A DNA stretch of 64,000 nucleotides, taken from assembly GCA_947000775.1 (NCBI GenBank), contig CAMQGK010000008.1:14455501-14519500 (forward strand), in the 5' to 3' direction. The notes below the pieces were generated by a model. The model saw only the letters and a list, made by a program, of their open reading frames with translations. It made no database searches and was not told the origin of the DNA. Origin of the DNA: Pterois miles. Its lineage: Eukaryota; Chordata; Actinopteri; Perciformes; Scorpaenidae. A program made the translations under genes and the position numbers. Positions 36,859 through 49,484 of this stretch are shown one piece after another (the stretch's first letter is position 1; each line of letters starts with the position of its first letter).

Positions 36859-37155
36859 TAGGGCTGTCAAAGGTAACGCATTAATGCAAATTTGTTTTAA
36901 CAACGCTGATTTCTTCAATGCATTAGCGCAAACTGGGATTTTTAATTTGTACGAGATTTAGCTTTAAAGGTAGGTAGGTAGGTATGATTAATTTGCAATT
37001 AATCATATATTGCATGTACATTTGCTCAGTCCTGTGGTGATAAGAGCATTAAATACTTGACAAATCTGCCTTTTAGGCACATTTTGAGCAGCTAGAAAAT
37101 GATGCAATTAATTTGTGATTTATCGCAAGTGATTATTTTAATTGATTAACAGCCC
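36859..37155 (+). mobile_element. family E MITE, copy E5 (internally deleted)
   Basis: Both ends are present: TAGGGCTGTCAAAGGTAACG at the left and TTTTAATTGATTAACAGCCC at the right. About half of the family's length is missing between AGCTTTAAAGGTAGG and GATAAGAGCATTAAATACTT. A (TAGG)4 run at 36969-36984 marks the deletion point. Confidence 0.8.
36969..36984. repeat. (TAGG)4 tandem repeat
   Basis: Four copies of TAGG inside E5, at the site where the element's middle is missing. Probably a slippage product at a deletion junction. Confidence 0.7.
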
Positions 37156-38899
37156 GAGTACATATATACAGTTTATAGTCTAGATGGTTCTAATTTTCAT
37201 TATTGTCATAATAACGATTATAGTTAGTGTGCGACAGGGTACAAATCCCAGTATATGGAAGCACTCTCTATATAAATGACGTCCAGCAGAATTGTCCCGT
37301 TACAAACCATACTGCCAGAGGAGATGGCCTGGATGTTGTTCTGTGTATTGTGAAAATTCACCTGCCACACGTCCCCAAATCCATCAACATCACCAAAACA
37401 GAAAATGGTAAAGATTGAACCTTTAACGTCACACTTGCAGCGATGGTGTCTTTATCAGCTGAGCCCCTGTCTTCCCCAGTAATACACCCGCTCACACAAA
37501 TCCACATACATACAGCAGCCAGTCTTCCTCAAAGAGCTGTAGACAAATAGTCAGAGGGTCTGTGTTAGAGGCCCTGAGGCAAACAGAGTCTCTGCCAGAC
37601 TCAGACACAGCAACACTCATTTAGTTTCCTCTGGAATCAAAATGCACATGCAAGACTAGCCTGAATAAAGATACACAGGATGATACAGCGAGTCACGTAT
37701 AGTCGTTCTTTGTACACATAACCACGAGAGAGTAAGAGTAAGCTGCTAAAACTAGAGTGATTTGGCTTCGTGTATTTCTTAAAGCCCTTTCAGATGACCT
37801 AATTGGTCAGTATTGGCATTTTGAGCTGGCGTGTTGTTGCTCTTTTTTACAGCATGAAATAAAAAGGAACAGGGCAGCGACTGACTGCAGTAAAGCAGAT
37901 TTAAAGAAGCCACTATGGTTTTTTTTTTTTTTTGCTCCTTTTAATTTCTCATTTTTTCTTGGGCTTTTTCCCAATCCCTCACTTGCCCATTTTACTCATG
38001 TATTAAATTAAAATTTCATTACGTGCGTTTAACTTTTTAAAATGATTTTCTTTTTCCTAATCGCAGCGCCATTCCTCTCTTTCTCTTTGTTCTCTGAGAA
38101 ACTTTGTTCCTCAGAGAAAAAGAAAAGGCGACTCACTCCATGCTTCGAGCTGCATGACTTAAGGGAGAACATTCATTGTTGCTGTTAAATTGCTGAATTG
38201 TATTTTAGCCGTTCTCGCTTTTTCATGACTCGTGTGACAAAGAAAGTCACTCTGAATTTGACTTAATTGGTAATATGAACCAACCGGGCTGTCAGTATTT
38301 AGTTTGGTTTAGAGTTTTGGCTCTACGCTGCAGCTTAGTTTCTGTCTGTAAACAAGGCTGAAATAAAACACTAGCAAGATGTGAAGCCCTTTTTTATTTT
38401 GCTGTGATTTATCCCTTGAAGGCAGCACCGCTGAAGTACAAAATGGTAAATTACAGCAAACATTACTCATACTAAAAGACACCAGCCTATTCCCGGTTCA
38501 ATCACACGCTGGACATTTGAAATGGACATACTCGCTCAGTTGCCAACGAGGGCTACTTGAAGTGTGTTTTTGAGAGACGCTGACTGATCTGCCGAATATG
38601 TCTACAGCGGTGATTCAGAGAAGACATGAAAAAACACACAGCTACAGGACACATACTGTATCTCAGCTGTTAACGGTGTTACGGTAGCATAGAGAGCAGG
38701 AAAAAAGGCATAAAACGGGTATAAAAAGATGAAAATATGGATTTGCCAAAATATAAAATTGTAAATATAATTTTAGATTTTTATTTTTACTTACGTTCCT
38801 GTTTCTGCAAGTTAAATCCTCATTGTTATTTTTACCTGCTCTGTCTGCACTATAAAAATGAAGCATGCACCTTAACTCAAACTCAGCCGGTTTGTACAG
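37156..38899. other. gene-free stretch
   Basis: Unique sequence with a T15 run at about 37920-37934. The 63-codon frame at 37227-37418 shows no known motif. Confidence 0.5.
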
Positions 38900-39470
38900 T
38901 AGCTATACCTACGAAGAGTGACACACTGGAATTTGGATATATCCCACAAAATCATTTTGGATGTAATACTCATAACCATGAACCGGGAAGTATAAGGGGA
39001 GGCGGTCAGGGTGCATGGATTGGAAAAAACCACCAGACTTTTACCCAAGAGGCCGTGTTATGTAAACAGTATCGTGTGAAACCAGAAGTCAGTATTGATT
39101 TGTCACATCGTTTCCACCACTTCGCTAGTATTTTAATCCAAACTACAAGCTTTCCCTAAACCTAATTTAGTAGTTTTTTGTCTAACCAAGTTGATAGTTT
39201 CCTAAACTTAACAAAGTACTTTGTTGTCTAAACCTAACCAAGTTTAAGATAAGATATTCCTTTATTAGTCCCACAGTGGGGAAATTTACAAATTTATCTT
39301 TTCCTAAAGCTAAGCAATTTTGTTGCCTAATTCTTACCAAGTAGATCTTTACCTAAGCCTAAGTAGTTCCATTGTCTAATCCACACAAAATGTGAACGCA
39401 TGAAAAATGAGGAATGACTTTTCATAAGATATCATACGAGCCGTTGTATGAGGATTCGTCCTCCTTTCAC
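38900..39470 (-). mobile_element. family B element, copy B5 (interrupted)
   Basis: On the minus strand the family core appears as GACAAATCAATACTGACTTC, TGGTTTCACACGATACTG, GGGTAAAAGTCTGGTGG and GACCGCCTCCCC, matching 42963-43070. The minisatellite part (plus strand) reads TTTGTTGTCTAAACCTAACC, AATTTTGTTGCCTAATTCTT and CTAAGCCTAAGTAGTTCCAT. The distal end has TTTTCATGCGTTCACATTTT on the minus strand, as in other B left ends. A retroposon tail is inserted at 39248-39299. Confidence 0.6.
39248..39299 (-). mobile_element. LINE tail inserted in B5
   Basis: Minus strand: GTAAATTTCCCCACTGTGGG, then ACTAATAAAGGAATATCTTA and TCTT. This is the usual 3' end of a fish non-LTR element with an ATCTT-type tail. 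Only about 50 bases are present. A very similar tail lies at 53637-53716 on the plus strand. Confidence 0.6.
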
Positions 39471-40572
39471 TGCATCAGTAAAAGCCCTCTACTGGTTCCT
39501 TCTTGCTTCATGTGGTATTATCAGACAGTGATGATAGTGATTAACAGCAAAAAAAAACTGATGCACTCAATTTATACAACCAAAAGGATGTTTTGGTCAG
39601 AGAATTGATTATGCCCCTGTTAACCGTTGGAAGGCTATTTACTGTCAATGCATTGCTCTCTCTCCTCTGGCTCGCTATTCGAGTAGGTAAATGACTGACC
39701 TGCTGAGATGAGATGCAATCAAAACGTTATTGAAGCCCATTTCACACAAGTGGTTGCTGCAAATGACCAAAACATTATCACTATGTGTTCTTTGGGAACG
39801 AGCAGATTTATCTGAAGTGAGTGGGAGAGACGATCGGTGATATTCAAATACCAAATCCACCGTGATGTATTTATCAGAGGATGAATACATTGTGCCTAGT
39901 TTGATGTCAGTGGAGAACAGACTTTAAACATTGTTCCAGGTCTCACATCATCATCTAAGTATTGATTAAATGTTTTACTTGGTTGTGTTCAGCCTGACGT
40001 AATCAGAGGCTTTTTATTTGCAGACACAGAGCTAGTGACATTCATCCGCTCTGTGAATTTTGGTGAGTTGCCTTTCATAATCTGCAGCTGCTTCTTTGGC
40101 ACTCATAGCCCCCAAATGATAATGAACCTGTTGAAATGTTGGTGGGAAGGATGGATGGACCTATGCCGAGGCGAAAACTGCAAATGGGGAAAGGTCAGGG
40201 AGAGGAACGGGCAAAGCTGTCACTCTGCACAAATGTCAGAAGCACAGTTCAGCAGGTGTTATCAGGCAAAAGGTGGGCCAATTAATCCTGATTAGACAGC
40301 AAGGTTTTCAGAGGGCAGAGCCAGGGTTGAACTTTTTTAAATCTGTAAATGAAGACATGAAGAGAGAGGGAAGAATTGCTTGAAGTCATGGCTACATTTT
40401 CTCATCTCAGCAACACTTTTTGTTGTGGCATTGTTAGCATGTACTTATTTCACGACAACAGTCAGAAAAGCCCTGATTTTTTTGATGGTTCTAAATATCT
40501 TTCCTCCTGTGGTGTGAAGTATTGAGAGTGTTTTTTACATCCTCCAACTGGCTAGTCCAGCCATCGTTTTAT
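39471..40572. other. gene-free stretch
   Basis: Unique intergenic sequence; nothing recognised. The 86-codon frame at 40035-40295 is not assigned to a family. Confidence 0.5.
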
Positions 40573-41071
40573 ATAAAGAGGACATATTATGCATATTTTC
40601 AGGTCCATACTTGTATTATTTTGGGTTTGTCTTAGAACGTGTGTATATTCTTTAATATTCAAAAAAAGCTTTACTTACTCTCATACCGGCTATGCTGCAG
40701 CACCTCTATTCACCATCTGGCTGAAACACTCTGTTTGCCCCGCCCTCCCAAAAAGCCTACTCTGTTCTGATTGGTCAGCTGGCCAACTCTGCTGTGACTG
40801 GTCAAACAAACCAGACTCTTTGGACTCCACTCCAGCTCCGCTCTAACTGGCTTTGTTTGAAAGTTATTATTATGAAAATGTCTTACTTAATGACATCACC
40901 CCATTAGGGAAAAAGGCAGGACTTCAATCAAGGTCTTTCAGGCAGTTCAGAGACAGTTGGAAAGAGTAGCTCCCTTTAGCATGGACTTTAGTTTTTGTAC
41001 CTTTGCACAAAAAAATATCATGTATATAACACTCTAAGTGAAAGGGAAAAAGCACAATAGGTCCCCTTTAA
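40573..41071 (+). mobile_element. family I inverted-repeat element, copy I1
   Basis: The left end AAAGAGGACATATTATGCAT pairs with the right end AAAAGCACAATAGGTCCCCT, then TTAA (reverse complement TTAAAGGGGACCTATTGTGC). The interior TCTGATTGGTCAGCTGGCCA, TTATGAAAATGTCTTACTTA, ATGACATCACCCCATTAGGG and GTAGCTCCCTTTAGCATGGA matches a very common teleost dispersed repeat that I recognise. It is about 500 bp. The 85-codon frame at 40589-40846 is internal to it and not a gene. Confidence 0.8.
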
Positions 41072-42175
41072 CCTAAATTATTAATCAGAAGTGTCCCCAC
41101 CCATGCAGTACATTTTGTTTCCGTTTGTCACTCGGTATCATGTGGACTGCTCCTCTCCTTTTGTTTCAGTGATTTACAGAGATATGAAATGGGATCTGTT
41201 GTGCAAATGAACAAAATAAATTGATAGATAGTCGCCACCCTCGGCTCACATTCATTCTACTTCCTGCAGAGATCTCTAAACGCCATTACGCCAGTATGCT
41301 CGCGCCTCAGATAAAAATATTAGCATTGTAGTGCATGCCACGCCAGCTGTTATAATCTGTTATATATCATTTTTTATTCTTTTTATTTTCCCATCCATCC
41401 CTTCATATTCCCAGCCTCTGTTTGGCTCGCTCATACTCTGCCTTTCCCATCAGCATGCTCCCGTCTATCTCACTTTCTGTTGAATGGCTTCCATGATGAT
41501 TTCGCAGGTGCACTCTAATCTGTTCCAAAGCATGAATTATCACACAAACACAGCTCAGGAACTCAATAAAATAAAAAAAAAAAAAAACAGCGATTGGTAC
41601 GACCTATCTTCACCACCAGGAATAGAGTATCCTGGTCACTCTCTTCCAAGTGTGGAGAAGCTTGTCCTTGCTCTGTGCAACATCATCAGGGACAGGGAGG
41701 GCCTTTTCATATCATATGTTTTGTCAATAGTGGATTCATGAGTGAGGTGGGTAATGTGATAGAAGTTTACACTGTAACAGCCCCTCAATCAATGTCATCA
41801 CCCTTCCTGTCATTGGAGAGTGACACTGTAATCAGTACCACGGTTACCACTCACCAATGAGTGATTACAGTGGATGAGAGGAGGCGAGCAGCAGTCCTTT
41901 CCACTCTCTGTCGTATTTCATAATCATCAGTCCAAGGCAGCAAATGAAATGGCCATGGTGTGCAAAGAATGGGCCATGGACTAGAAAACTTCAGTTGTTT
42001 ACACATAATAAAATGATTATGAGTAGGAAAATAAGATAAATGGTTTCTTTCCTAACCTTTCCTGAGTTTAGGTGTCACTCGGACATTATGATCCTCTTGT
42101 TCATGAGGAATGTAGTTTTTTTTACTTTACTTTTTATTACTTTGTACAACACTGAGAAATGATGAAGGGGACGTT
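41072..42175. other. gene-free stretch
   Basis: Unique sequence with an A17 run at about 41572-41588. No retroposon body is recognised before it. Confidence 0.5.
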
Positions 42176-43241
42176 TAGCAAGACTTTCAATAACATGTTT
42201 TTCATGTGTTTTCCTATTCGCAAAATGTGATGCATGTATTGGTTTCTGCTACAATTTATTTTTCAAAATAAACCTACTTAGGTTTAGGAAAGGATCAACT
42301 TGGTTAGGATTAGGCAAAAAAAGTACTTAGTTAGGTTTAGGCAACAAAACAACTTAGGTTTAGGAAAATATTGACTTGTTTAGGCTTGGGCTACAAACTA
42401 CGTTTTAGGGAAAGATAGACTTGGTTAGGTTTAGAGGTTTAAGCAATACAACTACTAAGTTAGGTTTATCAAAAGATTGACTTGTTTAGGATTAGTAGTT
42501 TTGGTGCCTAATCCTAAGATTAGGCACCAAAACTACTTAGTTATATTTAGGCAACAAAATGACTTAGGTTAAGGAAACAATAAACTTGGTTAGGATTAGG
42601 CAACAAAACTACTTAGGTTTCGAAAAAGATTGACTTGGTAAGGATTAGGCAACAAATCTACTTTGTTAAGTTTAGGAAAATATTGATTTAGTTAGGATTA
42701 GGCATCAAAACTGCTTGATTAGGTTTAGGAAAAGACTGCTTGATTAGGTTTAGGAAAAGATCAACTTGGTTAGGTTGTAGGCAACAAAACTTCTTAATTA
42801 AGTTTAGGAAGTTTGGGTTAAAATAACATTGGAAGTGGTGTAGATTAAGTAAGGTAGTTATGTGGTAAAAAAAAAAAAAACTATTTATTTAGCTTTAGGA
42901 AAATATTGTGGTTCAGCTTAAAACGACTCTGGACGGTGTTGTAACTCAAGTACTGAAGTTTTGTGACAAATAAGTCAACACTGACTTCGGGTTTTTCAAG
43001 GTGCATGAACACTGGTCTCCTCGGCAAAAGTCCACTTTTTTGACCCCCCCATCCACCCCGACCTCCTCCCCACGTGGCGCTCGCCCCTCTTTTTACCTCC
43101 GAATTCACAGTTACGTGGATTATACGCATATTTGATTTTGTGCTTACCGTCATGAAAATGAATGTGAAATTTGTGTCTCTGTACACAAATTAAGACATTA
43201 AATTATGTGACTATGTCACCAACTGTTGTGTGACTGGGATG
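42176..43241 (+). mobile_element. family B element, copy B2, with minisatellite
   Basis: The left terminus is truncated (starts near GCAAGACTTTCAATAACATG). The right end is complete: AAATGAATGTGAAATTTGTG, then CCAACTGTTGTGTGACTGGG. About 600 bp of minisatellite (42280-42900) is followed by the core GACTTCGGGTTTTTCAAGGT, GAACACTGGTCTCCTCGGCA and AAAGTCCACTTTTTTGACCC. Both A and B copies carry this core. No transposase. Confidence 0.75.
42280..42900 (+). repeat. minisatellite array within B2
   Basis: About a dozen degenerate units of 40-55 bases. Each combines TTAGGTTTAGGAAAAGATTG, ACTTGGTTAGGATTAGGCAA and CAAAACTACTTAG. Unit boundaries and lengths vary, and some half-units are missing. The array lies between the left end and core of the B2 transposon. 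Confidence 0.8.
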
Positions 43242-44499
43242 TTCAGTAGATGGGAAATGATGCCACCTATTTTTAAGAATCGTATGTGATATAATACATT
43301 GCATTTGAAATCCCTGTCTGTCTCCGTCTCTGGTCGCCTCCTTGCTTCCATAGACTGTATATCTGTTTCCTTCCTATCTACCCCTCAGTGCCATGCTTTG
43401 AAGTTGTTGCATGTTTTTTAGTCACACTCCTGTGATGGTGTTAAATCATTTTAATTGGCCTTTTTGCGCTCTGTGAACGGTCTTGTAACACGGCATGGCG
43501 GCTCAGTGTGCCTTGGGTGGGGCACAGTTTGGGGGGGATGAATATTTTCCTGAAGCTCATTAACTGATGGAGCACGTAATGGGAAAGAGCGATGTCAAAA
43601 CCAACTTGATCTGATGAGACCATCTGCAGACGCTGGAGAGGCATCTGTTCGGCCGAGGGGTACTCATCAAAACAAATTTGCGTCAATCCACGACAAATGC
43701 AGATCTTTCATTGTCGCCACTGTATTTCATACTATAGTTCAAATAATTCTGATAAATACAGTTGTGATGGCTGAGAGCGATTGGACTATGAAAGCACTGT
43801 CTTAAGTACTGTACATTTTTAATGGGGCTTTCATTTAGATTTTCCAAATCATCTCATAATATTAAGCTGGAGGGGATTGAGAGTGAACTTCTTTGGCAGG
43901 GGAATTAGTGGGTCTTGTGAGGCCAGAAGGCTCCATCTACATCTTAGTGCCTGTTAGACATAATTTGATACCTCATAAATTCAGCCATGGTGACTTTGAC
44001 TGTTCAACAACAGTGTAAATGTCTCCATCCTCTTTCCACTGTCTCTGTTCCTCTGTTGGCCTCATGCCTGGTGTATCCCCGAGCCCCACCCTAAACTTTC
44101 CTCCTTCTGCCTATCTGCTTCCCCTTCCTTACCGCTCTCCATCCTTCAGCTCTCTCCTGAGGGAGTCGAGGAGTTAATGGCTTTGAGCTGAGCCCTCGTC
44201 ATTAATCAGGCCCCCATTAGCCAAGCCCATATACAGCTTTGGACTAATGGAAACACAGGAATGAGAGGACCAGGACAGGGAAGAGAGAGAAATTGCAAAG
44301 TAGGGCAGGAACAAGGTGAGGTTACGGTGTTACGGTTAATGTATTCTGTCTCCTCTTGAGGTTATGTCTGTGGCACCTGTCTGTAGCGTCTGCAGCCACA
44401 AGTTTTATTGGTTCCTCCGATTTCTAGCCATGATGGCTCAATGGAAATGGCAAAAACATCAATCACTGAGAAAACATATGTGGTTTGTCTTTGTTCTGA
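43242..44499. other. gene-free stretch
   Basis: Unique. The 43440-43640 block (GGCCTTTTTGCGCTCTGTGA, GAAGCTCATTAACTGATGGA) is non-repetitive and could be a conserved non-coding element. 44030-44160 is pyrimidine-rich. Confidence 0.45.
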
Positions 44500-44640
44500 C
44501 TCTGTAGGCATACTTCATTTAACGTTTTAGCTATACTATTCATTTAAACTTATATTAGCATACTACGTTACATACATAACTTAATTTACGTAACAAACAT
44601 ACATATTTTCGCCCAAACCATGGTCTTTTGCTAAACCCAA

Positions 44641-44705
<65 letters not shown>

Positions 44706-45480
44706 GCTGAAACATAAGCAAGTACATTTGTTTGAGTGTTTAAAACTGTGACTCTGCATCCATATGTGGGGGTTTAGGTTGACTACTTAACTTATGCATA
44801 TAACGTAACCCCAAACATACTTATTTTAGCCCAAACTGCGATCTTTTCCTACATCTAACCAAATAGTTTTGTTGCCTAAACCTAGCCAAATAATTTTATT
44901 GCCCCAATATAACCAATTAGTTTTGTTGCCCAAACATCACCAGCCATTGTTGCCTAAATATAACCAAGTAATTTTGTTGCCTAAACCTAAGCAAGTATTT
45001 TTGTCGCTGAAATATAACCAAGCAGATTTGTTTGAATTCACGTTAACCACATGTTTAAAACTGTGACTGTGAGGGTATACGTTAACTACTTAACTTAGGC
45101 GCATAACTTAATTTACATAACCATAAACATGATTATTTTTTTATTGTTTCCTAAACCGAAACAAGTAGTTTTGTTGCCTAAACATAATCAAGTAACTTTA
45201 TTGCCCAAACATAACCAATGAGTTTTGTTGCCCAAACATAACCAATTAGCTTTGTTGCTTAAACCTAAACAAGTAGTTTTGTTACATACTGTAAACCTAA
45301 CCAAGTAGCTTTGTTGCCTAAACATAACCAAGTAGCTTCGTTGCCTCAGCCTAACCAAGTAGTTTTGTTGCCTAAATATAACCAGTTAGCTTTGTTTGAA
45401 TTCACAAAATTAACCATGTTTAAAACTGCATCCATATGTGACAAGTTAGAAATGAGATCTGGGTGTTACATGACACCCAC
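44500..45480 (-). repeat. B-related higher-order array
   Basis: On the minus strand this is TAGGTTTAGGCAACAAAACT-type minisatellite (plus strand GTTTTGTTGCCTAAACCTAA). It is interleaved with a longer unit containing TTTGTTTGAATTCAC, TGTTTAAAACTGTGACT, CATCCATATGTG and CTACTTAACTTA. That longer unit recurs at about 44727, 45028 and 45391, so the period is about 300-360 bases. True family B termini were not found. It may be a B copy expanded by unequal exchange. Confidence 0.7.
44643..44702. repeat. (AT)30 microsatellite
   Basis: Thirty uninterrupted AT dinucleotides, the longest simple repeat in the window, within the B-related array directly after GCTAAACCCAAGC. Such runs extrude cruciforms and are highly mutable; length may also be affected by assembly. 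Confidence 0.95.
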
Positions 45481-47917
45481 AAAGCTTAAAATGAAATGCT
45501 TTAAAAGTGACACGCTATTCATACGTCTTCCCGTGAGATCTCAGTGGTTTTTACATTAACTACAGATAATATGCAGTTAAAACGATAGCTAGGTATTTCA
45601 TCATCTGCCTGCACATCAGATCGACGTGAAGTTAAATTAGCGTTAGCTCCACTGATTGCATGGTGTGTATGGAAGGAGTATTTTGAAAATCCCTTTATAT
45701 TGAGAGTTACGCTGAACTCTCCGTGTCAGTCGAAAATCTGGTTAACTGAGGCACTGTTGCCCCTGCTGTCTTGCAGATAATCAGTTCAATAACAGCACTG
45801 TGTTGTGCTTCCTTAGCACTGGTGGAGTCCGCAGGGATCCTTTGATTAGCTCTGCTGCTCTGTGCTACTGTTTATGCCTCTATGCTCATGCCTACTGTAC
45901 ACCCAACTTGCCTACCTCAATCACGCACAGACACACATGCACACTTTTTTCCTCATTATGACTTGGAGGAATCTGCTGAGTTGGGAGGATCCAGACAGCA
46001 ATTATCTGAGCCAGAGAGTCAGCAAGCAGCATTGCACCGTAGGAAGGCCTGTTAAGACAGACACAACAGCATGTTCTCCGAGTCGGATAGTCCTCATCAG
46101 AGCCTGAGCTGGTCTGTGACTGACTATCCTGTCTTTGGTCGCAATGAAAGAGAAGAGGGAAAACACTAAAAGCGCCAATTTAATAGGCTGCAAAACGAGA
46201 GTATTGGAGTGTGGGTGGAAAAGAAAAGGAGATATCCAAAGGCACTGTAATGTGATGTATCACTCTGCCAATAGTAATGGCAAGTTGGAAGCTGGAATGA
46301 TGGTGCACAGTCACATCTTTGAAACTATCTGAGAGGCTGCCTTTTTCTTTCCTAATGGAGTGGGGGAAAATTACCATGGCTTATTTTTCAGGTCACATAT
46401 GCTTTATTCCAGGAAGTGGTGACACGTCTCATCTAATGAGAGCAGATGTGGAAATTGCCCCCCGTACACCCTTCAATCTTGTGTCACTCTGCGATATTAG
46501 AGCAGATTTTCTCTATTTTAAAACGTGGCATCCCTCCACATAGGATCGTTGTCATTGTGTGCGTTGCAATTGGTATTTATGGAATAGAGCATGCTGTGGG
46601 GTGAGGATCAACAGGAAGTTGACTTTCTCGCCGGGGGGTGGTATTTTTGCATGAACCCAAAACCAGTCATTTTCCATTCCTGCAGGTTTTCCCCACAGTG
46701 GCAAGCTTGCTGCTTCTTGCATGACAGAGGCTCTGCCAAGGTCTGAAATATATATGAGAGGGTGCGGGACGGTGCGCCATTTCAGGACCTCCCATTATGA
46801 CTGCGAATCAGAGCATTCTCCTCAGCGCTGAATAATTCATGCAGAGAAAGTATCTGCTTAGTCAGATTTGTTCTTTCTTCTACCTGATGGGGATGGATAG
46901 GAAGCAGTCAGCACTCGTCCCAGAGTAGCTCAGTACAGAGTTCGAGGTCGAGTTTGAGTCTATGGACTTATGAAGTGAAAATAAAAAACTTAATCTTTGC
47001 AAATGACGGATAGACCTTTAAAGAGAGGCTGTCCTGGAGAAAAAAAAAATCTATTTTCCAGGAAGTCTTTTTGCAACGTGCCAGAATCGCAATGAGCAGG
47101 TGAGGTGGAGGATGAGTTGGAGAGAGAGGGGCTGTTCCGGTTGCCCCCTTTTATTTATTCCAGATGCTCTCAGCGTCCCATTACTCACACAGCCGCCTGA
47201 GAGATCTTACTCATTGAAACGCTAGAAAAGCCCTGCGTCAGCAACACAGACAGACTGAGAGAGGGGAAAGTAGACACAGAGAGAGAGGGCAAGAGACAAA
47301 ACAGAGGTGAGACAAAACACTCGTCCTGCTCTCAGCCCCATTTTTCCTGAGTGTGTCTGCCGGTGGTTGCTATCCAAACCTCCATTAGCCTTCATGAATA
47401 ATGAAAAGGAACAATGAGTGTGTTAGCATTGAGCTATCCCCCCTTCACTGCTGGGACCTACATCCCTGTGAGCAAGTGGGTGGGTATGTAGGCAGACAAG
47501 GTTGAGAAATTAGAAAAGATGTGCCAAGAATCCCCAGACTGATCTAAAGGAGAAAATTAGAGATCTTTTTGGGAACTACGCGCCTCTATCCATCTTGCTG
47601 CCAGACCAGTTTGTGTCGGGGAATCATCGTTTATGGGCTTCTTATCTGTTTAAGGTGCAATGGCTTTGGGTGGAAAACTTTGTTTTGGTTGGTTTAGAAA
47701 GTTTGAGATTGAGTTCGGTTTCACTATACTTCAAACTTAGGTAGAGGAAACAACTTGGAGCAAAACCTTTGCTTCCATTTGCAACTGTATACATAATTAT
47801 ATACATAACCTTAAACTCTAGAAAGCATGATCATAGTTTTAAAACACCCTCAGAAGACTCCCTTAGTCTCTTACTTAAGTTGTACCAAACACTTTGGCAG
47901 ACTGGATTTTTGAAAGT
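45481..47917. other. gene-free stretch
   Basis: No repeat or gene was recognised over 2.4 kb. The 46755-46880 block (GGACGGTGCGCCATTTCAGG, GCGCTGAATAATTCATGCAG) is complex sequence and a candidate conserved element. Open frames here reach only about 80 codons. Confidence 0.5.
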
Positions 47918-48180
47918 ATTAAAGGGAACATTTCAGGTTCGTACTTCATATTTTGAGTTTTACTAGAACATGTTTACATATACCTGTATTCACACCACTT
48001 TAATGGGCCGGTCACAAGATGTGTGGAAACAACAAGCCATGTCATTTTCACCCTTTTTTGCTGAATCACGTTTTCTGATCGAGGCAGCCCACAAAAAAAC
48101 TGACTGGATTGTCTTATTTCACAGTTTGTGGGTTGGTTTGCTCTCCAGATACCAAATAAATGTGATGTGAATGTTTTTTT
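47918..48180 (+). mobile_element. family I fragment I2
   Basis: The start ATTAAAGGGAACATTTCAGG, then TTCGTACTTCATATTTTGAG, resembles the left end of I1. The continuation GCCATGTCATTTTCACCC, CTGACTGGATTGTCTTATTT, TGGGTTGGTTTGCTCTCCAG and TACCAAATAAATGTGATGTG is an alternative interior I recognise from relatives of this family. The right end is absent. Confidence 0.55.
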
Positions 48181-49484
48181 TTCATGATATCCTTTTTAAT
48201 TTTGAACTCTATGGTGGATTTTGACCTTGATTGTGGCAAAACAGTGCAGGAAATCCATTCTTTATTAGCCTCTACTCAAGCTTTCTCTTCATTTCATGTT
48301 TTTTTTTTTTTTGCTGTTTATGGAAATGGTTTTGTGTTTGTAATTAATCACCCCGTCTGCATCAACAAGCCTACCCGCCCGTAGTCTGACTCACCAGATG
48401 TAGACTGCGGATATACAGTAAGTCTGCAACTGGCTGCTTTTTCACACACGGTCGCTGCGCCTTGTGGTTAGCACCGCAATTGTCATTGATTTATAGAAAT
48501 ACATAGCATTTTTCCCTCGATACCAGAATGATAATATGTGGCCTTTCTTTAGTGCCGACACAGCACTGTGGCTGCGAGACTGAAACCTGTTTCTTGAATT
48601 TTGTTTGGACAGAAAGGGCACACATGCTATCAGTTAACAGAAATTGGTTGGGTTGTCTCTATTCTAGCTTGAATTTTCTGTTTACACTGTAGATATAAAA
48701 CATATACTGTATATTTCTGCTAGCCTCCAACATTTCCCGCTCTGTGATCCACATCCCTCGGCTGTTAGTGCACACACACCCTGCCAAGACCATCGCTATC
48801 TCTCTTTGCTCTTATGAGAACACTTGAAACAGCTCAAATCAGACAGCAACAGCTGGCCTCAGACCTCGGCTTGCGAAGAAAAAAAAAATAAATGTCAGGA
48901 TAGGCTGAGAGCAAGAGAGGGAGGGCAGTACTGATAGTACAAAGAGGAGGCAGATAGAGGCTGAATGAGTGAACATAATAGAGGCTGAGAAAGGAGAAGA
49001 CTGGCAGGGATGAAACAGAGACCAAAAACAGAGTTTGAGAGCAAAGCTGTAAAAACAGACATGGAAGCACAATGTGTTTATCATGTGCCCTCGATCTCTC
49101 TGCAGCTCCTCCCTCTGAACGACAGCAGGAAGAGATGTTCGGATGAAGGAACAGAGGCAACAGGAATTTATCAAATACATGACACCCGGGCTCCGTTACA
49201 TCACTTTGAAGGGGTGTCAATTACTCATGACATGTGGCGCAGCAGCATCACCTGTCACGGCGGCTTGTGATGGATTGTTTCGCACCTTGAAATTGTCTGT
49301 ACTTTCATGTTGTTTGCATTCACTTCCCGAGACCATGACAGAAATAGGATGTGAAATGTTTTGTATATTCTTAAAGAAATCCAACCATTTGGTGTGTAGT
49401 GTCCCGGAGACCCACACGTGCACAGCAAACTACCTTTTAGTAAAGACTGTATGATTAAAAATGCTTGAATGGTAAGACTGTCAT
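48181..49484. other. gene-free stretch
   Basis: Unique sequence with a T14 run at about 48299. The 128- and 113-codon antisense frames at 48834-49220 arise in purine-rich plus-strand sequence and are not recognised. Confidence 0.5.

Noticed and set aside
38737..39159. 140-codon open frame
   Set aside because: It runs through the right end and core of the B5 transposon copy; other B copies break it.
42280..42900. CRISPR-like array of repeats and spacers
   Set aside because: Units are contiguous and degenerate with no unique spacers, and the sequence is eukaryotic.
48834..49220. 128-codon antisense frame, serine/leucine-rich
   Set aside because: It reflects a purine-rich plus strand; two frames are open over the same bases and neither resembles a known protein.
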